Below are positions 19,899 through 28,003 of a DNA stretch of 64,000 nucleotides, in pieces. The number at the start of each line of letters is the position of its first letter. Within the stretch, counting starts at the first letter, position 1. The position numbers and the translations under genes were made by a program. Origin of the DNA: an uncultured Caulobacterales bacterium (GTDB lineage Bacteria; Pseudomonadota; Alphaproteobacteria; Caulobacterales; Maricaulaceae); contig CANNER010000002.1 in NCBI GenBank assembly GCA_947503715.1, positions 372,001-436,000 on the forward strand. The letters are read 5' to 3'. The notes under the pieces are model-generated. The model did not search any database. It was given only the letters and a program-made list of their open reading frames with translations, and was not told the origin of the DNA.

Positions 19899-19914
19899 TT
19901 TATTCGAGAATAAA
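19899..19914. repeat. Small perfect hairpin
   Basis: TTTATTC (19899-19905) pairs with GAATAAA (19908-19914). It is nested inside CCGTTT/AAACGG (about 19894-19928). Confidence 0.4.
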
Positions 19915-19990
19915 CGAAGCGAAACGGAAACAACTAAGAGATACAGGCGCCAAATGGCGGCGAGGACTACAAGGTCAACGACCACCACTG

Positions 19991-20081
19991 ATGTCATCCT
20001 CTACGTGATGCGGGACCTGTCGGTTGCACGATCAAACCTGCGTCATAAACGACAGGCCCTGCATCACATGCGGGGTGACAT
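19991..20081. repeat. Dispersed long palindrome, copy B
   Basis: The left arm is 19991-20022 (starts ATGTCATCCTCTACGTGATG) and the right arm is 20050-20081 (ends GGGGTGACAT). About 25 of 32 positions are complementary, and most mismatches allow G-U pairs. It shares the GATGCGGGACCT/CATCACATGCGG core with copy A at 19.4 kb. Confidence 0.65.
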
Positions 20082-20202
20082 AGAGGTATGATTTTGTGTC
20101 TATCCCAATACGCCTGCCTATAACGCACACATATTTCCGCACTCACATCTGGATTCGCCTCTCCTAAATCAGCATATTCCAGACCGAATCGGGACATCTT
20201 TC

Positions 20203-20796
20203 ATGGCTAAACTCTATTTCAATTATTCCGCCATGAATGCGGGGAAGTCGACGATTTTGCTGCAGTCGTCTTACAACTATCATGAACGCGGGATGCGGAC
20301 TCTGCTCCTGAAGCCTGCGATTGATACGCGGGATTGCGCCCACGGAAATATTGTGTCGCGGATTGGCCTGACGGCTGAGGCTGACCTATTCACACCCGAG
20401 ACAAATTTAGAAAAACACATTCATAAAGCTCATGTGGCTAATCCCATTAATTGCGTTTTGCTCGATGAGGCGCAATTCCTGACCGAGGATCAGGTCTGGC
20501 AGTTATCACGCGTGGCGGATGAAATGCGCCTTCCGATTATGTGTTATGGCTTGCGCACAGATTTTAAAGGCAAGTTATTTCCGGGCAGTGCGGCGCTCCT
20601 CGCGATTGCGGATGTCATAAAGGAAATCAAAACGCTTTGTTGGTGCGGGCGCAAGGCGACGATGACCTTGCGCGTCAGCAAGACAGGGGCCGCCGTCACG
20701 CGCGGGGCGCAGGTCGAAATCGGCGGGAATGACCGCTATGTCTCGCTGTGCCGGCAACACTGGGTCGCCAAGGAAACGCGTCCGGTCACCTCATAA
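20203..20796 (+). CDS. tdk: Thymidine kinase (type II)
   Basis: A 197-residue salvage enzyme phosphorylating thymidine. The P-loop MNAGKST is at residues 11-17; DEAQF and YGLRTDFKGKLFPGS are typical. The zinc-binding lasso has CWCGRKA and a C-terminal C..H pair. It lies on the plus strand between nusA and ylxR, opposite to the flanking operon, with its own terminator at 20800-20825. Confidence 0.95.
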   Translation: MAKLYFNYSAMNAGKSTILLQSSYNYHERGMRTLLLKPAIDTRDCAHGNIVSRIGLTAEADLFTPETNLEKHIHKAHVANPINCVLLDEAQFLTEDQVWQLSRVADEMRLPIMCYGLRTDFKGKLFPGSAALLAIADVIKEIKTLCWCGRKATMTLRVSKTGAAVTRGAQVEIGGNDRYVSLCRQHWVAKETRPVTS

Positions 20797-20799
20797 AAA

Positions 20800-20825
20800 A
20801 GCCGCTCCTCTTTCGAAGAACGGCT
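20800..20825. terminator. Terminator between tdk and nusA
   Basis: AGCCG (20800-20804) and CGGCT (20821-20825) bracket an inner TCTT-TCG-AAGA stem. An A-run precedes and CAATTTTTAC follows, so it can act for both convergent genes. Confidence 0.7.
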
Positions 20826-20850
20826 CTCAATTTTTACGTAACGGAGGCCC

Positions 20851-22503
20851 CTAATTAAATAGAGTTTCCGCAGTTGGTTCGGCAGGTGCAGCGTCTTCCG
20901 CCACTTCATCTTCGCCCTCTTCAACGTTCGGCTCTAATGCGGAGGCGTCAATCCAACCCGCCTGCACACGGGCCATCATGATGAGGCGGGTTGCGTCTTC
21001 TTCCGTCAGTTTGAAGTCTTCGATCATGCCGTCTTCATGGACGCGTTCGCCGTTCTTATACTCAGAATAACCGTTGAGATCATCCGGGACGAGGCCTGCG
21101 ACGTCTTCGACAGTAAGAACTTCATTTTCGCCAAAGCGCACAGCCATGGGCAGCGTGACGCCTTCAATTTCAAGAACGCTGTCTTCGACACCCAGTTCAA
21201 CACGTTTCGCGTCCTGCTCGGCGGCGACTTTGTCCAGATATTCACGGGCACGGGCTTGGAGTTCTTCCGCGGTTTCGTCGTCAAAGCCTTCGATGGAGGT
21301 CAGGTCGTCAAGTGCGACATAGCCGACTTCTTCCATGGTCTCGAACCCTTCCGAGACGAGGAGTTGCGCGACCATTTCGTCGACGTCCAGTCCGTTCATG
21401 AACAGCTCGGAGCGCTCTTGGAATTCCTTCTGACGACGCTCGGATTCTTGCTCTTCCGTGAGTATGTCCAAGGCCCAACCGGAAAGTTGCGACGCGAGAC
21501 GGACGTTCTGGCCACGACGACCAATCGCGAGGGAGAGTTGCTCTTCCGGCACGACGACTTCGATTTTGCCATTGGCTTCATCGATGACGACTTTCGTAAC
21601 GGTCGCGGGCTGCAACGCATTGACGATGAAGGTACCCATATCTTCGGTGTAAGGAATGATGTCGATGCGCTCGCCTTGCAGTTCATTGACGACGGCCTGA
21701 ACGCGGGAGCCGCGCATACCGACGCATGCGCCGACGGGGTCGATGGAACTGTCGTTAGAATAAACTGCGATCTTGGCACGGGAGCCAGGATCGCGGGCGA
21801 CACCGACGATCTGGATGACGCCTTCATAAACTTCCGGCACTTCCTGCGCGAAGAGTTGCGCCATGAATTGCGGATGGGCGCGGGAGAGGAAGATCTGGCT
21901 GCCCCGCGGTTCTTCGCGGACATCCATGATGTAAGCGCGGATGCGGTCACCGCCCTTGACATTTTCACGCGGCAGGGCCTGATCCCGGCGGATGACGCCT
22001 TCGGCGCGGCCGAGATCGACAATGATGTGACCATATTCGACGCGCTTGACGATGCCGTTGATGATCTCGCCGACACGGTCTTTGAACTCGAGATATTGAC
22101 GCGCGCGTTCGGCATCGCGGACTTTGCCCATGATGACCTGTTTCGCCATTTGCGCTTGCACCCGACCGAATTCCAGCGGCGGAAGTTGTGTCGAGATTTC
22201 ATCACCGATCTCGGACAATTTATTGTCCATTTTGGCGGTGGAGATCCCGACCTGAGTCGTTTCGTTCTCGATCTCGTCATCGGCGACGATGGTGATGACG
22301 CGTTTCAGCGACTGCTCACCCGTGGCGGGATTGATCTTGGCGCGGATGTCCTGTTCTGCGCCGTAGCGAAGACGGGCGGCCTTTTGAATGGCTTCCTCAA
22401 TCGCTTCGAGGACGATGGACTCGTCAATGGATTTCTCCGTCGCAACCGCTTTCGCGATCTGGAGGAGTTCGAGTTTATTGGCGGAAATTCCTGCAGTGGA
22501 CAT
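20851..22503 (-). CDS. nusA: Transcription termination/antitermination protein NusA
   Basis: A 550-residue protein. The N-terminal RNA-polymerase-binding domain (1-130) is followed by S1 (IINGIVKRVEYGHIIVDLG), KH1 and KH2 (VGACVGMRGSRVQAVVNEL; LAIGRRGQNVRLASQLSGW). The C-terminus has helix-hairpin-helix repeats (LLVSEGFETMEEVGYVAL) and an acidic tail. Its start overlaps the rimP stop by one base. Confidence 0.96.
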   Translation of the reverse strand: MSTAGISANKLELLQIAKAVATEKSIDESIVLEAIEEAIQKAARLRYGAEQDIRAKINPATGEQSLKRVITIVADDEIENETTQVGISTAKMDNKLSEIGDEISTQLPPLEFGRVQAQMAKQVIMGKVRDAERARQYLEFKDRVGEIINGIVKRVEYGHIIVDLGRAEGVIRRDQALPRENVKGGDRIRAYIMDVREEPRGSQIFLSRAHPQFMAQLFAQEVPEVYEGVIQIVGVARDPGSRAKIAVYSNDSSIDPVGACVGMRGSRVQAVVNELQGERIDIIPYTEDMGTFIVNALQPATVTKVVIDEANGKIEVVVPEEQLSLAIGRRGQNVRLASQLSGWALDILTEEQESERRQKEFQERSELFMNGLDVDEMVAQLLVSEGFETMEEVGYVALDDLTSIEGFDDETAEELQARAREYLDKVAAEQDAKRVELGVEDSVLEIEGVTLPMAVRFGENEVLTVEDVAGLVPDDLNGYSEYKNGERVHEDGMIEDFKLTEEDATRLIMMARVQAGWIDASALEPNVEEGEDEVAEDAAPAEPTAETLFN

Positions 22504-23057
22504 TATGTGTCTCCGTTTTCAGCAGTGGGGTTATTTTGTTTCTCGGCTTCGGCTTTGGCTTTTTGGCCGGCCTCAATCAGCTCATCCGTGATCAGCAGCT
22601 TGGCTTCGGAAATCCAGTCAAAGGGGATGGAGGCGGTGCTGTCCGTCTCGCCGTCCAGATTGATGTCCACATGGCCGTCTTCAACACCGGCCAGCACGCC
22701 GCGAAAGCGCTTCCGGCCCTCGACGAGGCGGTCTAGTTCCAGCTTTGCGAGATAGCCCTCGTAGGTCGTGAAATCGTCCAGCGAGGTCAGCGGGCGGTCC
22801 AAACCGGGGGAGCCTACCTCCAGCATGTAAGCGTCCGCAATCGGGTCCTCGACCTCCATAATGGCGGAGAGTTCGCGCGACAGCGCGGCGCATTCATCGA
22901 CGTGAATTTGGCCGTCACTGATGCGCTCGGCCATGATCTGCACGGTCCGGCGCTTGCCCGCCATGACCCGCACCCGCACAATGCGCAGGCCAAGGTCTGC
23001 CGCAATCGGCTCGGCAATGGCGAGAATCCGCTCGTCAGTATTTGTCTTGGTCTTCAT
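22503..23057 (-). CDS. rimP: Ribosome maturation factor RimP
   Basis: A 184-residue protein for 30S maturation. Conserved MEVEDPIADAYMLEVGSPGL, DRPL and LAGVEDGHVDINL are visible. I chose the ATG at 23057, after GGAAAGGTGC, over a longer frame that would run through an upstream terminator. It is the first gene of the rimP-nusA pair. Confidence 0.93.
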   Translation of the reverse strand: MKTKTNTDERILAIAEPIAADLGLRIVRVRVMAGKRRTVQIMAERISDGQIHVDECAALSRELSAIMEVEDPIADAYMLEVGSPGLDRPLTSLDDFTTYEGYLAKLELDRLVEGRKRFRGVLAGVEDGHVDINLDGETDSTASIPFDWISEAKLLITDELIEAGQKAKAEAEKQNNPTAENGDT

Positions 23058-23077
23058 CGAGTGAAGCACCTTTCCGC

Positions 23078-23116
23078 CTGATTTCAGGCAATAAAAAAAG
23101 CGACCCGAGGGCCGCC
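23078..23116 (-). terminator. Terminator of the MshQ-like gene, just upstream of rimP
   Basis: On the minus strand GCGGCC-CTCG-GGTCGC (23116-23101, one G-T pair) is followed by six T. A second small hairpin GCCTGA/TCAGGC (23078-23091) lies between it and rimP. The same block, slightly diverged, recurs at 25512-25585. Confidence 0.75.
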
Positions 23117-23201
23117 CTGTCGGCATCTTGTGCCGCGGGATTGTTTTTGTTGAACGCTATCTAGGTCAGGTGAACGGATTTGGCAAGCCCTCCCTTCACC
23201 C

Positions 23202-24623
23202 TCAATTAATGCGTCCCAAAATGCGGATGGAAAAACCCGGCTTGTCGCCACTGTCATTCGGGTTGAACACGCCGCTCGGGCTGAACCGGACATGGGTGAC
23301 CGTGTCGTCAAAAGGCGAAGCGGGTATGTATGTAAAGTCGATTCCGTCCGTCGAGAAGGACACGCTATCGCCAGCATCTGTCGGCCCGCCATAGGTGAAG
23401 CTGAGGCCGGAGGAAATCGCACCGTCTGTGAATTGGAACACGCCTGTGCCGACGGTCATCAAGGACACATCGGGCGGAAAAACATCGGTCAGAGCAATCG
23501 TCCCCGCATCGACAATTTGACCCGGATTTTCGACATCTAAATCATAACGCACAATTGCGCCGGGGATGAAATAATCTGACGGGCTGGAGGCATCCATTTG
23601 CAACGTCTTGGCGGCGTCCAAAACTGTGCTGCAACTCTCGGCAGACGCTTTTGAGACGGTCACCGTCGTCGCGATACATTGCGAGGCGCGGAGTGTGAAA
23701 TTGCTTGAAGACAAATCCTGCCACCCACCGCCTGCGGGCGAGAGGGCTTGGAATCCGGTCGGACCGTCGCAGCACCCTTCAAAGCCGAGCGCTTCATAGC
23801 GATGCCAACCTTCGGGGAGGACAATCGTGCCTTCTAATGTCTCATTCGTGTTGCCGTAATTATTTGCCCACCAGAGATCGTCATTCCATTGTTCTTCCAA
23901 TTCCTGACCCCGCACATAAAGATGCCCGCCGCGTCCGAAATCCCCGCCATAGCGAAATCCCCATGTGCCCTCTGTTGCCGCCGTGACATTCAAGACCGCG
24001 CTGACGCACCAGCCATAATTGCCATTGGTTCCACCAAGGGCGCGGTTGTTCAATCCGGAAATCGTCGTGCGGACGGAATTATCGACATCCGTTGTGGCTG
24101 CCGCAAAGGCGGCCAATCCATCCGCCGGACTGACGGGATCAGCGCTGGAGACGCGACTGTGCAAACGCACGCCAATATCGGGAAAGACCGCGCTGGCATT
24201 ATTGCCGGATGGCAGGCTTTCATCACCGAGATAGATGTAAAGCGTCTGGCTCGCCCCGGCGACTATCGCGGGGAGGCGGACATAGAATGACGCAGTTCGC
24301 GCGATCTCGTCCCAACCCGCCACGACGAAATTGACGGGCGTCAGATCATCGCTGAGGAACACCCGCGCATCATCCCCCGCCATAGAGAACACATATTCGC
24401 TCGGGATGTCGGCACTCGTCAGGTCAATCCGGATTTCCGCATCATGCCCCAACGGCCCCGCCGTAATCGTGACGGGAATGCGGTGGCGCAGGCTACAACT
24501 CTGCTCCGGCCATTCGGCAAAAGCAGTCTGGGCCTGAAAAGAGGCTCCAAGACCCCCCAAACAAACCAAGCAAAGCCGAGCCAAAGCCCAGCCTCGAGAA
24601 TAGGAGATTCTCCGCGTCCACAT
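23202..24623 (-). CDS. Secreted DUF2341/MshQ-like beta-rich surface protein
   Basis: A 473-residue protein. Signal peptide to QTAFA (about residue 36), starting MWTRRISYSRGWALAR. A DUF2341-type domain follows (HRIPVTITAGPLGHDAEIRI; ASFYVRLPAIVAGASQTLYI), then a PA14-like domain with the GFEGCCDGPTGF motif seen in MSHA-pilus protein MshQ. The C-terminal repeat (VRYDLDVENPGQIVDAGTIA) is of the DUF11-like conserved-repeat kind. Likely cell-surface or fimbria-associated. Its first 200 bp of DNA are duplicated at 25.3-25.5 kb. Confidence 0.75.
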   Translation of the reverse strand: MWTRRISYSRGWALARLCLVCLGGLGASFQAQTAFAEWPEQSCSLRHRIPVTITAGPLGHDAEIRIDLTSADIPSEYVFSMAGDDARVFLSDDLTPVNFVVAGWDEIARTASFYVRLPAIVAGASQTLYIYLGDESLPSGNNASAVFPDIGVRLHSRVSSADPVSPADGLAAFAAATTDVDNSVRTTISGLNNRALGGTNGNYGWCVSAVLNVTAATEGTWGFRYGGDFGRGGHLYVRGQELEEQWNDDLWWANNYGNTNETLEGTIVLPEGWHRYEALGFEGCCDGPTGFQALSPAGGGWQDLSSSNFTLRASQCIATTVTVSKASAESCSTVLDAAKTLQMDASSPSDYFIPGAIVRYDLDVENPGQIVDAGTIALTDVFPPDVSLMTVGTGVFQFTDGAISSGLSFTYGGPTDAGDSVSFSTDGIDFTYIPASPFDDTVTHVRFSPSGVFNPNDSGDKPGFSIRILGRIN

Positions 24624-24668
24624 GCGCGGGAGGGTGGGGGATTATGGTTAAGGAGGGGTGAAGGGGGT
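24475..24668 (-). repeat. Direct repeat copy 1 (5' end of the MshQ-like gene)
   Basis: About 195 bp covering the leader and first 50 codons of the MshQ-like gene. It recurs in the same orientation at 25299-25503 with only scattered changes. The ParDE genes lie exactly between the two copies. Confidence 0.85.
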
Positions 24669-24672
24669 GAGG

Positions 24673-24966
24673 CTAGCCGAAATCAACCTGCGTCAAATCG
24701 CGACTGCCGTGAATGATGCGCTCAATACGGACAGTCTCATCAACTGCACGATAGAAAATGAGGTAAGAAGAAAACACAACAGACCGAATGTCTTCTCGCA
24801 ACTTAGGGCGGAAGCGGTAGCTTTCCGGCGACAGGCCTATTTTGAAACAACGCGCTTCCAAACGATCCACGAAGTCCAACGCCGTTTGCGGACTATTCTC
24901 TGAAATATAGTCAGCAATATCCATAAGGTCCGCTCTTGCAGCGGGAGAAATAACGACGGGGATCAT
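24673..24966 (-). CDS. parE: RelE/ParE-type toxin
   Basis: A 97-residue protein of the ParE/RelE fold: VVISPAARADLMDIADYISE, LEARCFKIGLSPESYRFRP, VFSSYLIFYRAVDETVRIER and IIHGSRDL. ParE members poison DNA gyrase, RelE members cut mRNA; the sequence favours the ParE side. Its start overlaps the antitoxin stop by one base. The gene ends at the edge of repeat copy 1. Confidence 0.88.
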   Translation of the reverse strand: MIPVVISPAARADLMDIADYISENSPQTALDFVDRLEARCFKIGLSPESYRFRPKLREDIRSVVFSSYLIFYRAVDETVRIERIIHGSRDLTQVDFG

Positions 24967-25217
24967 TAGATTTTCGCGTTAATTCTGGCTCTCATTTCAG
25001 CGAAGACTTCCTCTGCCGGAATACCGGGTCCACTGTCAATGCCCTTTTGAATCTCTGCGCGCAGGTCTTGCAGTTTCAATTCGCGCAAGCGTTCGCGGTC
25101 TTCGATCACGCGGAGGCCATCACGGATAATTTCGCTTTTGGAATTATAACGCCCCGCCGCAATTAGGTCGGTCATCAGTTTTTCAAAATGTTTGCCAAGG
25201 GCGTAACTGCTGGGCAT
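24966..25217 (-). CDS. parD: ParD-type (CopG-like) antitoxin
   Basis: An 83-residue protein. N-terminal ribbon-helix-helix (SYALGKHFEKLMTDLIAAGR, YNSKSEIIRDGLRVIEDRE) for DNA binding; C-terminal toxin-wrapping helix (LRAEIQKGIDSGPGIPAEEV). The ATG follows AGGAGCC. A perfect palindrome 23 bp upstream is the likely autorepression site. Confidence 0.9.
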   Translation of the reverse strand: MPSSYALGKHFEKLMTDLIAAGRYNSKSEIIRDGLRVIEDRERLRELKLQDLRAEIQKGIDSGPGIPAEEVFAEMRARINAKI

Positions 25218-25239
25218 GGGAAGGCTCCTAGAGATTGTA

Positions 25240-25254
25240 TGATAATAGTTATCA
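25240..25254. promoter_or_regulatory. Putative ParD operator
   Basis: TGATAA-TAG-TTATCA is a perfect 15-bp palindrome 23 bp upstream of the parD start. It overlaps a TACAAT -10-like element on the minus strand. This is the usual position for antitoxin autoregulation. Confidence 0.6.
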
Positions 25255-25296
25255 CAGACTGAGAGAGGGTGTCTAGATGTACAGAGCGGCTCCGAC

Positions 25297-25454
25297 GTTA
25301 TGACGGGAATGCCGTGGCGCAGGCTACAACGCTACTCCGCCCATTCGGCAAAAGCAGGCCGCGCCTGAAAAGAGGCTCCAAGACCCCCCAAACAAACCAG
25401 AAAAAGCCGAGCCAAAGCCCAGCCTCGAGAATAGGATATTCTCCGCGTCCACAT
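25297..25454 (-). pseudogene. Relic 5' end of a second MshQ-like gene
   Basis: Starting at 25454 the minus strand encodes 40 residues nearly identical to the signal peptide of the gene at 24623 (MWTRRISYSRGWALARLF ... AFAEWAE), then TAG at 25334-25332. Past the stop, homology continues for about 12 codons (CSLRHGIPV) and then disappears. So it is a truncated, stop-bearing duplicate, within the direct repeat. Confidence 0.8.
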
Positions 25455-25503
25455 GCGCGGGAGGGTGGGGGATTATGGTTAAGGAGGGGTGAAGGGGGTG
25501 GGT
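25299..25503 (-). repeat. Direct repeat copy 2
   Basis: Second copy of the 24475-24668 block. It abuts a copy of the rimP-side terminator block at 25512-25585. Confidence 0.85.
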
Positions 25504-25522
25504 AAGCTAATTTTCAGGCAAT

Positions 25523-25544
25523 AAAAAAGCGACCTGAGGGCCGC
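25523..25544 (-). terminator. Duplicate terminator after the DUF3644 gene
   Basis: GCGGCC-CTCA-GGTCGC followed by six T on the minus strand. It is a diverged copy of the block at 23094-23116, and the copy extends on to about 25585 (CGGCATCTTGTGCCG hairpin included). Confidence 0.7.
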
Positions 25545-25620
25545 TCTGTCGGCATCTTGTGCCGCGGGATTATTTTATTTAGCGCTATGCAGAGCAAGTG
25601 GGGTGGCAAGATGGTATGCG

Positions 25621-26832
25621 TCAACGGTATTCAGCTGCGTTTGAAGCACAATGCTCTCTCACAACATCAAGCCATGAAGAATACCAAACCCAGGTCCCTT
25701 TATAATCACCTTGAGAGCCATACCCTTTATTGACATCTTTGGCGTCTCTAGCTTGCCACAATTGTGTGTGCTTAGTGATAGAGAAATTTTCAAAACCTTC
25801 TTCAACCATTATTTCAACAATTTTAGTAGAAGGGTAGCGAGTTTTCGGAACCTGTTTTAAGACCACATTGTTAATTTCAGCGGCTTCATTTGACTCAGCG
25901 CTAACAAATTGAATGACACTATCAGCTACGCCTTTTCTATTCACAAGCTTTGGAACATAAATTACGCGGAATGAGTATTTTGGATCATCATACTGCTCTT
26001 GGGTCAAATCGCCTTCAAAGTTTGCGATCAAAGCTTCAATGTTTTTCGGGAGATTGTCTGCCAGACTAAAAGATTTCGCTTGATTTAGGTCTATTCCTGA
26101 AAATTGAATGGCGACAGAAAGGCATTCCTTTAAACTTACTTTACTTCCAAAATGAGTTATAATCGCGTCATTAAAATTAATCGCACAAGACTGTAGTTTG
26201 GCGCTGAGATAGCCGTCTATTCGGTCTGTCATTTGATGCTCTATCTCATGCCTAATTTGTATCAGAAATCGAAGGTTGTTTTTAACACCCTCTTCTAACG
26301 GGCACTCGGCTGCCAGAAGGCAATCTTCTAGCATCCAATATTTTTCGGCACCGTGGCGAGTCTTTAGAACTGTCTCTACACCGCGATTGTCTATTCGTTT
26401 ATACCTATAATCCACGCCTATTCTTGAGAAATAGGCATGAAGTAAGTACGTCCATGCAATGACTGCATTGACGATGAATATCTCTGAGCGAAAGTATGAT
26501 TTCGGGTCGTTGTAAACTTGGACTGCTGACAGCATCGCTTCCCGTGATTTTAAGAGAAGCTCATTATCAAAGATGTGCAAGCCAGTTTCGGGATCTACAT
26601 GAGGCCAATTGTTGAGATATTTTTCTAGAGCTTCATTAGAGGCAGGGGTGATCCTTCTATATTTAGCGCCTGTTCTAATCTCTGCAATGGCTCTGTGGTT
26701 AAGTGACCTTTCTGGCCTTGTAAAGTAAGCAAGAATTTCCTGATCATTTTTAAAAGTATCGTTTCCAAGCATAGCTTTTATAAGCCGCACTTCCCATACT
26801 TTTACGGTGCTATTTCTTGGTCTTCTTGCCAC
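25621..26832 (-). CDS. DUF3644-like protein with a HEPN-type Rx4H motif
   Basis: A 403-residue protein, visibly lower in GC than the neighbours. Residues 10-60 look like a helix-turn-helix-like DUF3644 lead-in (WEVRLIKAML, ILAYFTRPERSLNHRAIAEI). The centre has KSREAMLSAVQVYNDPKSYF and FIVNAVIAWTYLLHAYF, as in DUF3644. FLIQIRHEIEHQM carries R-x4-H, the catalytic motif of HEPN ribonucleases. The C-terminal 130 residues are unassigned. It uses a GTG start. It could be a defence or abortive-infection RNase; that is inference. Confidence 0.65.
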   Translation of the reverse strand: MARRPRNSTVKVWEVRLIKAMLGNDTFKNDQEILAYFTRPERSLNHRAIAEIRTGAKYRRITPASNEALEKYLNNWPHVDPETGLHIFDNELLLKSREAMLSAVQVYNDPKSYFRSEIFIVNAVIAWTYLLHAYFSRIGVDYRYKRIDNRGVETVLKTRHGAEKYWMLEDCLLAAECPLEEGVKNNLRFLIQIRHEIEHQMTDRIDGYLSAKLQSCAINFNDAIITHFGSKVSLKECLSVAIQFSGIDLNQAKSFSLADNLPKNIEALIANFEGDLTQEQYDDPKYSFRVIYVPKLVNRKGVADSVIQFVSAESNEAAEINNVVLKQVPKTRYPSTKIVEIMVEEGFENFSITKHTQLWQARDAKDVNKGYGSQGDYKGTWVWYSSWLDVVREHCASNAAEYR

Positions 26833-26854
26833 CTTCCAGCCTTTCGTTGTAAAA

Positions 26855-26874
26855 CCGAACCCTTACGGGTTCGG
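26855..26874 (-). terminator. Terminator of gshB
   Basis: CCGAACCC-GTAA-GGGTTCGG on the minus strand, then TTTT. It lies 14 bp past the gshB stop and inside the leader of the DUF3644 gene. Confidence 0.8.
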
Positions 26875-26887
26875 CGCCTTCGCTGAC

Positions 26888-27841
26888 TTAATCCCCCGGA
26901 TTAAGTCTATTCGCTATGGCGTCCCAACAAGCGGCCACAGCATCCACACCCGAGAACCGCTTCAACTCCTGAACCCCCGTCGGGCTCGTGATATTTATCT
27001 CAGTCATTTTATCCCCAATCACATCAATACCGACCAATATCTGACCGCGCTCTTTGAGCATCGGCCCAATCGCGCGGCAGATGCGGAGGTCGTCTTCTGT
27101 TAGCTCTGTCGGGACGGCTTTGCCGCCGACATGCATGTTGGACCGTGTTTCGCCTTTTTGCGGGACGCGGTTGATCGCGCCGATGGGTTCACCGTTAATT
27201 ATGAGGATGCGTTTATCGCCTTTAGAGACATCGGGGAGGAAGGCTTGGGCGATAATCGGTTCGCGGGAGCTTTCCATGAACATCTCATAGATGGAGCTGT
27301 AATTCGGATCGCCCTCTTTGACGCGGAAAATCCCCGCGCCGCCATTGCCGTAAAGCGGCTTGAGGATGATGTCTTTATATTCAGCGCGAAATGCATCAAT
27401 CGCGATCTTATCGCGAGAGATGAGCGTCGCGGGCATGAGATCCGGATAATCCAGCGGCAGGATTTTCTCCGGGCAATCGCGCACCCATTTCGGATCATTC
27501 ACGACGAGGGTTTGCCCCTCCAGCCGTTCCAGCAAATGGGTCGCTGTGATATAGGACATGTCAAAGGGCGGGTCCTGCCGCATCCAGACGACGTCAATAT
27601 CGGTGGCGAGGTCGATCAGTTCCCGCTCGCCGAAAATGGCGGGCTGGCTCTGATCGCGCTGTACGATCATCGGGCGGGCGCGGGCGAGAATTCTATCGCG
27701 GTCATAGGTCAGATGTTCCGGCCCATATTCCCACATCGTCCAGCCGCGCGCTTGCGCTTCCTCGGCGAGGGCGAAGGTCGTGTCTCCGTTAATGTCAACG
27801 GATTCCATCGGGTCCATTTGGAAGGCGACGTGTTTTCTCAT
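26888..27841 (-). CDS. gshB: Glutathione synthase
   Basis: A 317-residue ATP-grasp ligase joining gamma-glutamylcysteine and glycine. Typical GshB start (AFQMDPMESVDINGDTTFAL), then VWMRQDPPFDMSYI, ILKPLYGNGGAGIFRV, and the C-terminal INITSPTGVQEL. It is a single gene with its own terminator. Confidence 0.96.
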   Translation of the reverse strand: MRKHVAFQMDPMESVDINGDTTFALAEEAQARGWTMWEYGPEHLTYDRDRILARARPMIVQRDQSQPAIFGERELIDLATDIDVVWMRQDPPFDMSYITATHLLERLEGQTLVVNDPKWVRDCPEKILPLDYPDLMPATLISRDKIAIDAFRAEYKDIILKPLYGNGGAGIFRVKEGDPNYSSIYEMFMESSREPIIAQAFLPDVSKGDKRILIINGEPIGAINRVPQKGETRSNMHVGGKAVPTELTEDDLRICRAIGPMLKERGQILVGIDVIGDKMTEINITSPTGVQELKRFSGVDAVAACWDAIANRLNPGD

Positions 27842-28003
27842 GGTGGCAGGCTCTCGAAATATGTGTTGAACTGGAAGTGGCGTGGGCGGCCCTGAAAATC
27901 AATGGGCAGATTATGACTGTGCTGGCCGCTGGTTATTCCGATCCAATAGGTCCAACGCCGTCGGCGTATCACCTAGAACATAAATATAAGCCGGAGACTA
28001 CGC

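Larger units (their letters stand above)
19180..20202. other. Large structured non-coding region between urcA and tdk
   Basis: About 1 kb with no reading frame I would defend. It contains a stem CGCCTCGCA/TGCGGGGCG (19237-19266) just after urcA, two degenerate copies of a long palindromic repeat, and a cluster of small perfect hairpins between 19.69 and 19.92 kb. The density of stems suggests an RNA gene or repeat relics; I could not match any known RNA family. Confidence 0.5.

Noticed and set aside
21037-22755. A 572-residue open frame antisense to nusA and rimP
   Set aside because: Same reasoning: its Phe/Asp-rich composition mirrors the nusA codon usage and it spans two real genes.
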